64,000 nt of DNA from an uncultured Candidatus Melainabacteria bacterium (GCA_934754505.1 CAKVIE010000009.1:1-64000); one strand, 5' to 3'. Positions 35,846 through 42,958 are shown, counted from the stretch's first letter. Made by a program: numbers and translations. Notes: generated by a model not told the origin, from the sequence alone.

Positions 35846-36418
35846 TTATGCTTTGATTTTTTTGAGTGTCCAAGCGATGTTTTCTGCCAAATTTTTCATA
35901 TTTGAAACAGCTTCTTCATCATTTTCAACTTCGCCTTTTTCTCTGCCAAAACCGATGTTCCAGTAAGTTGAACCGCAGATTATCATCTCATTCATCAAAA
36001 ACATGTGATGTAATGTCGATTGAATTGCAACTCCTCCGCCTCGACGTTGAGCCACAACTCCTGCTCCGATTTTGTGCTTCAAAGCACCTATCGCACTTGC
36101 AACAAGCCCAAATCTGTCAATAAATGCTTTCAACTCAGGTGTCATATCAGAATAATATGACGGTGTACCTAAAATGATAACGTCTGCATCTATTGCTTTT
36201 CCGACAATTTCATTGAAAATATCGTCATTACAAACGCATTTTCCGTTTTTCATTTTCTTGCAAGCCCAACATGCCCGACATCCGTGAATATTTTTTCCGC
36301 CGACTTGAATTAATTCGGTTTCAATTCCTTCTGCTTTAAGTCCGTCGAGGACAGTATTCAAGAGAAATTCCGTATTACCGTCTTTTCTCGGACTTCCGTT
36401 TATTGCAACTGCTTTCAT
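35846..36418 (-). CDS. Iron-sulfur flavoprotein (Isf-like)
   Basis: A 190-residue flavodoxin-fold NAD(P)H-dependent FMN reductase-type protein. The FMN phosphate loop is NGSPRKDGNTEF. A compact cysteine cluster, CRACWACKKMKNGKC (C-x2-C-x2-C-x7-C), follows near residue 47, as in archaeal-type Isf proteins that bind a [4Fe-4S] cluster. It would move electrons from ferredoxin or NAD(P)H to small acceptors, including reactive oxygen, in an anaerobe. It lies 10 bases after gpmI and has AAGGAG before the ATG, so it is the second gene of that operon. Confidence 0.88.
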   Translation of the reverse strand: MKAVAINGSPRKDGNTEFLLNTVLDGLKAEGIETELIQVGGKNIHGCRACWACKKMKNGKCVCNDDIFNEIVGKAIDADVIILGTPSYYSDMTPELKAFIDRFGLVASAIGALKHKIGAGVVAQRRGGGVAIQSTLHHMFLMNEMIICGSTYWNIGFGREKGEVENDEEAVSNMKNLAENIAWTLKKIKA

Positions 36419-36428
36419 CGTTTTCTCC

Positions 36429-37955
36429 TTACTTTAAAAGTGAATGACCTGTCATTTCAGCAGGTTGTTTAACACCTAAAAGTTCAAGAACTGTCGGAGC
36501 TACATCACAAAGTGCAGCATCTTTTTCAGCCTTGAGTTCGTGGCTGTCGTTAATCAAGAATAACGGAACAACATTTGTTGTGTGAGCTGTGAAAGGCTTA
36601 TGTGTATTGGGGTCTTCCATACATTCAGCATTACCGTGGTCTGCCGTCAAAAGCATTTTAACTCCGCATTCTTTAGCCTTTGCAACGATTTTGCCAACGC
36701 AAGTATCAACTGTTTCGCAAGCCTTAACTGCTGCCTCAAAAACTCCCGTATGACCTACCATATCAGGGTTTGCAAAGTTTACGAGAATAAATCCGTATTG
36801 GTCATCTTCCAATGCACCTAAAACTTTTTCGCAAACTTCATTAGCACTCATTTCAGGCTGCAAATCATAAGTTGCAACTTTCGGAGAATTTACCAAAACT
36901 CTTGTTTCAAGTTTATTTGCTTTTTCAACACCGCCGTTGAAGAAGAAAGTAACGTGTGCATATTTTTCGGTTTCTGCTGTTCTGAATTGTTTAATACCGT
37001 TTTCGTCAAGCACATCGCCTAAAATATTGGTCAATCTGTGAGGCGGGAAAGCTACCGGCAAATCAAATGTTTCATCATATTTTGTAAACATTACATAATT
37101 GAGATTTTTGCGAACGGCTTTTCTTTCAAATCCGTTAAAGTCAGCAAAATTGATAGCTCTCGTTATTTCTCTTGCTCTGTCGGGACGGAAGTTGAAGAAT
37201 ACTATTGAATCATTGTCATTAATTCTTGAAGTTGCCGCATCATTAGTAACAACAGGAACTACAAATTCATCGGTTACATCTTTTGCATAAGATGCATCAA
37301 CTGCCGCAAGTGCGTTTTCAGCCTTTTCTCCTTCGCCTAAAAGCAAGCAATCATAAGCTTTTTGAACTCTATCCCAACGGTTATCTCTGTCCATTGCGTA
37401 ATAACGGCCGCTAACCGTTGCAATTTGCGGAAGATTACATTCTTTTAATTTATTTTCAATTCTTTCAAGGAAAGTTTTTGCACTTTTCGGAGGAGTATCT
37501 CTGCCGTCTAAAAATGCGTGAACATAAACTTTTTTAAGACCTTCTCTTGCAGCAAGTTCAATAAGAGCTTCAAGGTGTTCCATAGCACTGTGAACTCCGC
37601 CTGATGAAACAAGTCCCATAAAGTGGATTGAAGAATCATTCTTTTTAGCGTGTTCAACGGCATTCAAAAGTGCTTCGTTTTTAAAGAAAGAACCGTCTTT
37701 TACTGCATTATTAATTCTTGATAATTCTTGATAAACAACTCTGCCTGCACCCAAATTCAAGTGACCGACTTCCGAATTACCCATTTGACCGTCAGGAAGT
37801 CCTACAAATTCGCCGCTTGCATTGATTGTAATATTCGGAACGGACTTTTTAAGCTCGTCGAGATTAGGTGTTTTTGCTGTTTTTGTTGCGTCTTTCGAGC
37901 AGTCTTTATTGATGCCGAAGCCGTCCATTATGCATAAAAGAACTCTATTTGTCAT
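36429..37955 (-). CDS. gpmI: 2,3-bisphosphoglycerate-independent phosphoglycerate mutase
   Basis: A 508-residue alkaline-phosphatase-superfamily enzyme of glycolysis that interconverts 3- and 2-phosphoglycerate with two Mn ions. Visible signatures are the N-terminal IMDGFGIN metal Asp, GNSEVGHLNLGAGR with the phospho-Ser, LDGRDTPPKSA, RYYAMDRDNRWDR and TADHGNAE. The length is typical. GAGG is eight bases before the ATG at 37955. The flavoprotein gene follows in the same transcript. Confidence 0.97.
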   Translation of the reverse strand: MTNRVLLCIMDGFGINKDCSKDATKTAKTPNLDELKKSVPNITINASGEFVGLPDGQMGNSEVGHLNLGAGRVVYQELSRINNAVKDGSFFKNEALLNAVEHAKKNDSSIHFMGLVSSGGVHSAMEHLEALIELAAREGLKKVYVHAFLDGRDTPPKSAKTFLERIENKLKECNLPQIATVSGRYYAMDRDNRWDRVQKAYDCLLLGEGEKAENALAAVDASYAKDVTDEFVVPVVTNDAATSRINDNDSIVFFNFRPDRAREITRAINFADFNGFERKAVRKNLNYVMFTKYDETFDLPVAFPPHRLTNILGDVLDENGIKQFRTAETEKYAHVTFFFNGGVEKANKLETRVLVNSPKVATYDLQPEMSANEVCEKVLGALEDDQYGFILVNFANPDMVGHTGVFEAAVKACETVDTCVGKIVAKAKECGVKMLLTADHGNAECMEDPNTHKPFTAHTTNVVPLFLINDSHELKAEKDAALCDVAPTVLELLGVKQPAEMTGHSLLK

Positions 37956-38095
37956 AATTTTTCCTCTTTTGTTTGTACTTACATCTGAATTGTATCACGT
38001 TAAGAAGATTTCTCAACGGTCAAACAGAGTTTTTTATTAACTATATATTATTATTTTATTTGTCCTGTTTAATAATATTTAGCAAATAATAAGAA

Positions 38096-38125
38096 GTTGA
38101 AAAATTTTTCAACAAACAATATAAT
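38096..38125 (+). promoter_or_regulatory. Promoter with palindromic operator of the XRE gene
   Basis: TTGAAA (38097-38102), a 17-base spacer and TATAAT (38120-38125) form a near-consensus promoter whose -10 box ends six bases before the ATG at 38132. The perfect 18-base palindrome GTTGAAAAATTTTTCAAC (38096-38113) covers the -35 box and is a plausible autoregulatory operator. Confidence 0.65.
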
Positions 38126-38131
38126 AGTTAA

Positions 38132-38359
38132 ATGAACAAAAATACAGATACAATAACATATAAATTAGGTACAAAAATCAGAATAGAGAGAATAAAGCGA
38201 GGATTGACACAAGAAGAACTCGCTGAAAAAGCAGGTATTGCAATAAATTCCGTCGGCGGAATTGAAAGAGGCGAACAATCTCCAACCGTTGAAACAGTTG
38301 ATTTAATTGCAAAAGCTCTTGATATGGAAATAAGCAAACTGTTTATTTTCACATTTTAA
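38132..38359 (+). CDS. XRE-family HTH regulator (second paralogue)
   Basis: A 75-residue Cro/CI-type repressor consisting of one helix-turn-helix domain (LTQEELAEKAGIAINSVGGI, then ERGEQSPTVETVDLIAKAL). Its N-terminus MNKNTDT and C-terminal F.FTF match those of the regulator at 28196, so the two are paralogues. There is no SD; the transcript probably starts at the ATG. The palindrome over its -35 box suggests negative autoregulation. It lies directly upstream of the putative toxin-antitoxin locus, but no shared control is shown. Confidence 0.88.
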   Translation: MNKNTDTITYKLGTKIRIERIKRGLTQEELAEKAGIAINSVGGIERGEQSPTVETVDLIAKALDMEISKLFIFTF

Positions 38360-38487
38360 CCAAAGTAAAAACCATTTCGGAAGATGATGCTTTGTTTATT
38401 TTTTAAGATAAACAAAATTTCGTTATAAATATACCCAAGCGGCTAATTATATAGAAAGTTTAGGGAATATATATTTATAATATCTTT

Positions 38488-38543
38488 TTCATACTTCCGA
38501 CTATTCTTAATTCCGGACAATGAGCGGACCGCTCTTTTTTTTA
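38488..38543 (+). ncRNA. Candidate orphan small RNA
   Basis: TATAAT at 38476-38481 lies about 40 bases before a strong intrinsic terminator (GAGCG / CGCTC with eight Ts, 38522-38543). No coding frame with SD lies between. If the -10 box is active, a transcript of about 55 bases results. The terminator could instead end read-through from the XRE gene, which stops 160 bases upstream. Confidence 0.3.
38522..38543 (+). terminator. Intrinsic terminator
   Basis: GAGCGGACCGCTC hairpin followed by eight Ts, plus strand. Confidence 0.85.
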
Positions 38544-38580
38544 CTTTATTACAAAATGCAACTGTTTTTTTTAAATATAG

Positions 38581-38618
38581 CTTTTCACCTGTTCAAAAAC
38601 CTTATTTATATTAAAATA
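38581..38618 (+). repeat. Direct repeat, left copy, flanking the toxin locus
   Basis: This 38-base sequence, beginning CTTTTCACCTGTTCAAAAAC and ending TATATTAAAATA, recurs at 38945-38983 with a single extra T and no other change. The two copies enclose the small hydrophobic ORF and its antisense RNA. Confidence 0.9.
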
Positions 38619-38636
38619 AATTATAAATTAATAAAA

Positions 38637-38642
38637 TATAAT
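38637..38642 (+). promoter_or_regulatory. Likely -10 box of the toxin mRNA
   Basis: TATAAT about 100 bases before the toxin ATG. No good -35 box is seen; TAAAAT inside the direct repeat (38612-38617) is an alternative. A start near 38649 gives a leader of about 93 bases. Confidence 0.4.
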
Positions 38643-38666
38643 TCATAAAATTCAGGGGCAAGAAAA

Positions 38667-38733
38667 CCTTTCTTTGTAGGACACCGACCGACACTTTAAA
38701 TATCGGCTTCGGGTTGGTATCCGAATAGAAAGG
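38667..38733 (+). promoter_or_regulatory. Leader structure sequestering the toxin SD
   Basis: CCTTTCT (38667-38673) is the exact complement of AGAAAGG (38727-38733), which overlaps the SD AAAGGGGG. Between them GGAcACCgACC (from 38679) can pair with GGTtGGTaTCC (to 38722), extending the helix. A long 5' stem that hides the ribosome site is typical of type I toxin mRNAs. Confidence 0.55.
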
Positions 38734-38741
38734 GGGTCATT

Positions 38742-38822
38742 ATGGATAAATTCAATCTGACTTTATTGTTAATCTTTTTGATTTTATACATAACAAAAAA
38801 CGGCTCTTACCTTAACAGATAA
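38742..38822 (+). CDS. Putative 26-residue membrane toxin (type I TA)
   Basis: A 26-codon frame (starting MDKFN) with one hydrophobic stretch of about 14 Leu/Ile/Phe residues and a polar C-terminus ending NGSYLNR. It has the strongest SD in the window (AAAGGGGG, five bases before the ATG), yet its leader can sequester that SD. A convergent antisense RNA overlaps its last 28 bases. Size, hydrophobicity and arrangement resemble type I toxins (Ibs-, Fst-, TxpA-like) that insert in the inner membrane. I recognise no specific homologue, and a leader peptide or small membrane regulator is possible. Confidence 0.6.
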   Translation: MDKFNLTLLLIFLILYITKNGSYLNR

Positions 38823-38878
38823 GAACCGTATCGACTTCTACAGGGTTTTCGGTAGCTTGAGCAACTACCAGCCCCGTT
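38795..38878 (-). ncRNA. Antisense RNA, putative type I antitoxin
   Basis: An RNA of about 84 bases is predicted on the minus strand. It begins near 38878, downstream of a consensus promoter. It contains a hairpin (GGTAG / CTACC, 38851-38869) whose loop includes CUCA, a YUNR-type U-turn, and ends in a terminator hairpin (38800-38829) with six Us (38795-38800). It is complementary to the last 28 bases and the 3' UTR of the small hydrophobic ORF. No coding frame with SD lies in it. Confidence 0.6.
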
Positions 38879-38884
38879 ACTTAC

Positions 38885-38913
38885 ATTATAACAAAATTTA
38901 GCAAGGTTTTCAA
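38885..38913 (-). promoter_or_regulatory. Promoter of the antisense RNA
   Basis: On the minus strand TTGAAA (38908-38913), 17-base spacer, TATAAT (38885-38890), with TGT directly before the -10 box. It is one of the best promoters in the window and points away from any protein gene. Confidence 0.75.
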
Positions 38914-38944
38914 TATAAATAATTCAGATATACATAAAAAACAA

Positions 38945-38983
38945 CTTTTCACCTGTTCAAAAACCTTATTTTATATTAAAATA
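38945..38983 (+). repeat. Direct repeat, right copy, flanking the toxin locus
   Basis: The 39-base second copy of the 38581-38618 repeat; one T is inserted. It is followed at once by TATAAT (38990-38995) and the next gene. Confidence 0.9.
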
Positions 38984-39015
38984 GCAGAGTATAATAATTG
39001 CAGGTTAGAACAGTT

Positions 39016-39207
39016 ATGAGTGACAAGATAATAAAGTCATATTTGTGTCAAGGCAAGGAAGTTAATCTGGTTTTCAGTCAAAGACAAAATGCATATATCA
39101 TTCAGATTGAAAAGAAAACGATAAAACTTTTTCCGCCGCAAACACCAATAAAAGTTATGGAAAAGTTCGCTATGCAAGAACTTATCAAAATAACAGATAA
39201 CAAATAA
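39016..39207 (+). CDS. Small hypothetical protein
   Basis: A 63-residue protein of unknown function. The frame opens at TTG 38998, but TATAAT at 38990-38995 would start transcription near 39002, so the ATG at 39016 is preferred, with AGG 11 bases upstream. The sequence looks like a small alpha/beta fold: strands around VNLVFSQRQNAYIIQI, a proline stretch LFPPQTPI, then one helix. It is followed after 14 bases by the AI-2E transporter gene and probably shares its transcript. Confidence 0.6.
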   Translation: MSDKIIKSYLCQGKEVNLVFSQRQNAYIIQIEKKTIKLFPPQTPIKVMEKFAMQELIKITDNK

Positions 39208-39221
39208 ATTCGGGAGTTTTT

Positions 39222-40253
39222 ATGTTCGATAAAATTTTTCAACAATATGGAACCTTAAAGAATATAATATTTTTTATTATCACAATTCTTTTTATAATCC
39301 TGATTTGCAAAAACGTGGATATAGCATTACTGTTTTTTGCATCGTTTGTAATTTCCTGTTCGTTAAATCCGCTTGCTGACAAACTTGTTGAAAAAACGGA
39401 AATGAACAGAACAACAGCTGCTCTGATTGTTTTGGGTGGTGGGGCATTACTTTGTCTATTGGTTCTTGTTCCGACAATTTTTCTTGCAACGTCTGAAATA
39501 TCCTCATTTGCCGATAAATTTCCGAAATATGTTGATGAATTTGACGAATTTATTACAACTTCGCCGCTGCTTGCACAAGCAGGCATTCACGAACTTGACG
39601 GAGATGCAATAGCCTCGGGGCTTTCCGCATCATCTGCCGATATTTTGAAAAACCTTGTTGATGTCGGCAAAAATATCGGTTCGGGATTTGTTTATTTTGT
39701 AATCTCTATTATGCTGATTTTCTATTTTATTTCGGATAGAGAAGTTATAAGAAAAACTTTTTTGAGAATGTTTCCATCTGAAATAAGAAAAAATGCAGGT
39801 AATATATTAGATATAATTTCGCAAAAAATCGGCGGTTACATTACGGCATTGGTTGTAACTATGATGAGTGTCGGTGTCGTAATGGTTATAGGTTTGTGTT
39901 TGTTAAAAGTGCCTTATGCATTGCTTTTGGGCTTGATAACGGCAGTATTTGATATTATTCCTGTCGTCGGTCCGACTATTGCTTTTATTATTTGTATAAT
40001 TACAACATATCAAGTCGGTGCATCTGCCGTTATATCGGTTATTGCTGTATTTGCAGTTGCCCAGCTTGTTGAGAACCAATTTGTCAGACCGTATATTTTT
40101 GGCAAAATGTTAAATCTTCACCCGATTTTGATATATTTATTTTTATTCATTGCAGCAAAATATATGGGAATTACAGGTGTTATTTTTGCCCCTGCGGTTG
40201 CGGCAACGGTATGCGTTTTGATAGAAGAACTTTATATGAAAAAACTTGATTAG
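39222..40253 (+). CDS. AI-2E family transporter (PerM-like)
   Basis: A 343-residue inner-membrane protein of the AI-2E/PerM family with about seven or eight helices. Two N-terminal helices are followed by a soluble amphipathic stretch (about 85-150). The conserved second half contains FDIIPVVGPTIAFI, the family signature, and ends with PAVAATVCVLIEELY. Members have been linked to autoinducer-2 release or Na+/H+ exchange; substrate unknown. CGGGAG is five bases before the ATG. Confidence 0.88.
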   Translation: MFDKIFQQYGTLKNIIFFIITILFIILICKNVDIALLFFASFVISCSLNPLADKLVEKTEMNRTTAALIVLGGGALLCLLVLVPTIFLATSEISSFADKFPKYVDEFDEFITTSPLLAQAGIHELDGDAIASGLSASSADILKNLVDVGKNIGSGFVYFVISIMLIFYFISDREVIRKTFLRMFPSEIRKNAGNILDIISQKIGGYITALVVTMMSVGVVMVIGLCLLKVPYALLLGLITAVFDIIPVVGPTIAFIICIITTYQVGASAVISVIAVFAVAQLVENQFVRPYIFGKMLNLHPILIYLFLFIAAKYMGITGVIFAPAVAATVCVLIEELYMKKLD

Positions 40254-40269
40254 TTTTTTGCATTAAATA

Positions 40270-40278
40270 TGCTAAAAT
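40270..40278 (+). promoter_or_regulatory. Extended -10 promoter, leaderless GTG start
   Basis: TGCTAAAAT ends seven bases before the GTG at 40286. No SD lies between. Confidence 0.45.
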
Positions 40279-40285
40279 AGTAACG

Positions 40286-40609
40286 GTGAATAAAATGAGC
40301 GAACAAGAAGAAATTATTAAAGAAATGCAAGAAATAGCCAAACAAATGGTTATTGACGATATAGAAGAAAATCCTGACAGTGAAAAAGAAGGTTTTGACT
40401 GCGATTGCTGTGGTAAATACAAAATGCTTGCAGGTTCGGTCGGATATGGCGAATACAGGCTTTGCAACGATTGTGTTTTGCTTGCGGAAATAAGTTTTAA
40501 ACTCGGAAAAATCAAAGATATTAAAGAATTAATTGATGCAAATGCCGACAACAGACTTGAGGGCATGTGTAATTTCTTAAAGCAGGAAGAAGCAAGGGAA
40601 AACAACTGA
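40286..40609 (+). CDS. Small zinc-ribbon protein
   Basis: A 107-residue acidic protein with two paired Cys motifs: CDCC (near residue 38) and CNDC (near residue 63), forming a likely zinc ribbon. Helices lie on both sides. The function is unknown. Two starts are possible: GTG at 40286, which coincides with the expected transcription start, or ATG at 40295 (MSEQEE). Neither has an SD. The protease gene downstream starts one base after this stop codon, so the two are translated from one mRNA. Confidence 0.65.
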   Translation: MNKMSEQEEIIKEMQEIAKQMVIDDIEENPDSEKEGFDCDCCGKYKMLAGSVGYGEYRLCNDCVLLAEISFKLGKIKDIKELIDANADNRLEGMCNFLKQEEARENN

Positions 40610-40610
40610 T

Positions 40611-41429
40611 TTGGCAGAAAAAGAAACATATCTTCAATATAATTTGAAAGACGGACATTTGATAAGGTGGCCCGACCATTGTTTTCCGCTGACTTTTTAT
40701 ATTGCACCTTTTCGCTGGTATAGAGGAAAAGGCGAAGAACATAAATATTACGGAATGGTTCAGCAAGCTTTGAGAGCTTGGGAAACAGCATCAAAAGGCA
40801 AATGCAGATTTCAACTTGTAAATAATTTGAACGATTCACAAATAAACCTTGAATGGAAAAGAGTTGACAGAAAATCACTCGGATATTGCCTTTTCAATTT
40901 CGATGAACAGGCAAGACTCTATTCTGCGGAAGTTCAAATCGGGCTGTCCGACGGAATTTTGCACGCTCAATATATGGACGAAAATGAAGTTTATCACACA
41001 ATATTGCACGAAATCGGGCATGCTTTGGGGTTAGGACACTCGCCTTATACCTCAGATATTATGTACACTCCGCACCAATACGGAAATGTTGTTTTATCAA
41101 GACGTGATATAAATTCGATAAGATGGCTTTATAATTTACCGCTTGCAGCAACGGCAAAAGACTTGTCGTCGAAATTAAAGATGAATGAAAACGATATTGA
41201 TGTTTTGATTTATCACATGATTCATAAAGACGGCAAAGGCGGAGAAATAACAGCAGTCGGAAGCCAAAAAGATTTGATGTCGGAACAGGCAAAACTTGCG
41301 GAATTAAAGAAATATCAGGTTTTAGGGCTTCAAAATGTAAGAATTTCAACAAATACTCATGAATTTTTACGCCAGCAGCAACAGCAATTCATGAGAAATA
41401 ATATGAAAAATAAAGATAAAAAAGATTAA
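40611..41429 (+). CDS. Matrixin-like (M10) zinc metalloprotease
   Basis: A 272-residue protease. The zinc motif HEIGHALGLGH (HExxHxxGxxH) is followed by the Met-turn DIMYTPHQ, as in matrixins and related metzincins. The N-terminal part contains the strands that line the active site (WPDHCFPLTFYI). A helical C-terminal extension from about residue 165 ends in a Gln/Lys-rich tail. No signal peptide is visible, which is unusual for the family. The start is TTG at 40611; AAGGGAA is about 12 bases upstream, and the next Met (residue 46) would remove part of the fold. Confidence 0.82.
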   Translation: MAEKETYLQYNLKDGHLIRWPDHCFPLTFYIAPFRWYRGKGEEHKYYGMVQQALRAWETASKGKCRFQLVNNLNDSQINLEWKRVDRKSLGYCLFNFDEQARLYSAEVQIGLSDGILHAQYMDENEVYHTILHEIGHALGLGHSPYTSDIMYTPHQYGNVVLSRRDINSIRWLYNLPLAATAKDLSSKLKMNENDIDVLIYHMIHKDGKGGEITAVGSQKDLMSEQAKLAELKKYQVLGLQNVRISTNTHEFLRQQQQQFMRNNMKNKDKKD

Positions 41430-41470
41430 AAAATCGGTGAAAAAAATAAAGTTTATGAGATAATGGAAAT

Positions 41471-41803
41471 GAAACCGATTGGATAATTACGTACGAATGC
41501 AAACGTCGTATGAGGAAAGTCCGAGCATTCAAGGGCATATCGCCGGATAACGTCCGGAGCAGGTGACTGCGTGGAAAGTGCCACAGAAAAGTAAACAACC
41601 CGAAAGGGTTCAGGTGCAACAGTAGTGTAAAAGACTACTCGGAATATCGAGAGGTATTCTTGCGGTAAACCCCGATAGAATGCAAGTTCGACAGAGAGGT
41701 TAAGGTGACCCGCCGTCTTTCGACAGAACGCTTGAGGCGATAAGTAATTAGCGTCCCAGACAGATGATTATCTAAAACAGAACTCGGCTTACGGATCGGT
41801 TTC
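41471..41803 (+). ncRNA. rnpB: RNase P RNA (class A)
   Basis: The catalytic RNA of RNase P, about 333 bases. The ends pair exactly: GAAACCGAT (41471-41479) with ATCGGTTTC (41795-41803), forming P1. Universally conserved parts are GAGGAAAGTCC (41512-41522), the GTGCCACAGAAA region (about 41578-41589) and the 3' motif CAGACAGATGATTATC followed by CAGAACTCGGCTTA. A short T-run and tRNA-Arg follow within 10 bases, so the tRNA may be co-transcribed. Confidence 0.96.
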
Positions 41804-41812
41804 ATTTTTTAT

Positions 41813-41887
41813 GCGCTCGTAGCTCAACGGATAGAGTACGACTCTCCGAAGGTCGGGATTTGAGTTCGATTCTCAACGGGCGTACCA
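41813..41887 (+). tRNA. tRNA-Arg (CCG)
   Basis: The full cloverleaf is present. Acceptor GCGCTCG pairs with CGGGCGT, and the D arm is GCTC/GAGT. The anticodon stem CGACT/GGTCG holds the loop CTCCGAA, giving anticodon CCG (codon CGG). The T arm is TTGAG/CTCAA. CCA is encoded at 41885-41887, unlike the tRNA-Met in this window. CGG is a rare codon in such an AT-rich genome. Confidence 0.95.
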
Positions 41888-41916
41888 TTTTTATACATAT
41901 TTTTAATTAGCAAGTA

Positions 41917-41946
41917 AAAAGGGAAGACTATTACATCTTCCCTTTT
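41917..41946. terminator. Intrinsic terminator after rnpB/tRNA-Arg
   Basis: AAAAGGGAAGA / TCTTCCCTTTT perfect stem, between tRNA-Arg and the convergent OmpH-like gene. Confidence 0.85.
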
Positions 41947-42014
41947 CAAAAATGTCTTTTTGCCATGAAATATTTCACTTTACTGTCAACTTATGCAAAA
42001 TGAATAATCAAAAA

Positions 42015-42446
42015 CTATTTTGCACCTAATTGTTTTACAACTGCATCAGAAATATCAGTTGCACCATAAAGTGCAGCAGGAACTACAAGTGTATATCCGC
42101 CTGATTTTGCAACATTTTTAACCGCTAAATCAAATTTGTTGAATATGTCTTTACCTTTAGCTTCTTGTTGTTTTCTCATATTCATTGCTTTTGCCTGCAA
42201 TTCTTTATTATACTTTTCTTCCTTTGCAGCTCGTTGAGCTTCCGGAGTTTTTTCAATATCTTTTCTTGCATCAAGTACAAATTTTTGAATTGAAAGTTCT
42301 TCTTTTCTAAGCCATTCCGTTGCTTGTTGAGCAGCAGGGTATTTACTCATAACATATTCAACATTAACTGTCGCATACTTTTCAGCCGCCATTGAAGGCA
42401 TTGCAAGTACAGACAACAAACCGATGCTCATTAATAATTTCTTCAT
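42015..42446 (-). CDS. OmpH/Skp-like periplasmic chaperone
   Basis: A 143-residue secreted protein. Residues 1-20 are a signal peptide ending SMAA. The mature part starts with a strand (KYATVNVEYVMSKYP), continues as a long charged coiled coil (about 45-105, rich in Lys, Glu and Gln) and returns to a short strand region (YTLVVPAALYG). This is the Skp/OmpH architecture, in which trimeric tentacles hold unfolded outer-membrane proteins. It implies an outer membrane. GGGAG precedes the ATG by six bases. Confidence 0.85.
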   Translation of the reverse strand: MKKLLMSIGLLSVLAMPSMAAEKYATVNVEYVMSKYPAAQQATEWLRKEELSIQKFVLDARKDIEKTPEAQRAAKEEKYNKELQAKAMNMRKQQEAKGKDIFNKFDLAVKNVAKSGGYTLVVPAALYGATDISDAVVKQLGAK

Positions 42447-42696
42447 AAAAATCTCCCGTTAAATAACATCAAAATACTCAATAATTTTGACATCAAACCT
42501 TAAAATTGTCAATTAAACTATCAGTAGAAACAGGTACTAAAAATTATGCAAAAAATGACCTTGAAAAGGTAAAACAAATACATATAATGTTTTATAAACA
42601 GCATTAAAAAACATGATTAAATTTTGTAAACATGGATGTTCTATAAAAATTTTTTTGTATTAAACTCATGTTATTCAAAGTCAAAAGAAAGAATTT

Positions 42697-42921
42697 ATGT
42701 CAAACAAACACATATATAAAAATATATTTATGTTAGCGGTAATAATTTTTTCCTACATCGGCTTGATATTATACATATCAAATGAAGAAACCGTAGTAGA
42801 TTCAAAAAATTTACCCGAACATGCGGCAATAGATGCAGAAATGCTTCATCAATCAATGCCTGTCCAAAATGCAGATTTTAGAGAAATTCAAATAAACAAA
42901 AACATAATTAACCTTGATTAA
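42697..42921 (+). CDS. Small single-pass membrane protein
   Basis: A 74-residue protein with a basic start, one membrane helix (about residues 9-29, NIFMLAVIIFSYIGLILYI) and an acidic/polar tail of 45 residues that probably lies outside the cytoplasm. No family recognised. AAAGAAAG is the SD. The stop codon TAA (42919-42921) sits in the loop of a strong terminator hairpin. The 250 bases before it (42447-42696) hold no visible gene. Confidence 0.6.
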   Translation: MSNKHIYKNIFMLAVIIFSYIGLILYISNEETVVDSKNLPEHAAIDAEMLHQSMPVQNADFREIQINKNIINLD

Positions 42922-42938
42922 CCAAGGTTAATTTTTTT
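42908..42938 (+). terminator. Intrinsic terminator containing the stop codon
   Basis: TTAACCTTG / CAAGGTTAA perfect stem, 6-base loop, seven Ts. The coding sequence of the small membrane protein ends inside it. Confidence 0.9.
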
Positions 42939-42958
42939 GATTTTCAAGAAAATAAAAC

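Noticed and set aside
40180..40878. Long minus-strand frame opposite the zinc-ribbon and protease genes
   Set aside because: It is a shadow: the plus-strand frames carry clear zinc-ribbon and HExxH motifs, while the minus frame is Ser/Leu-rich without motifs.
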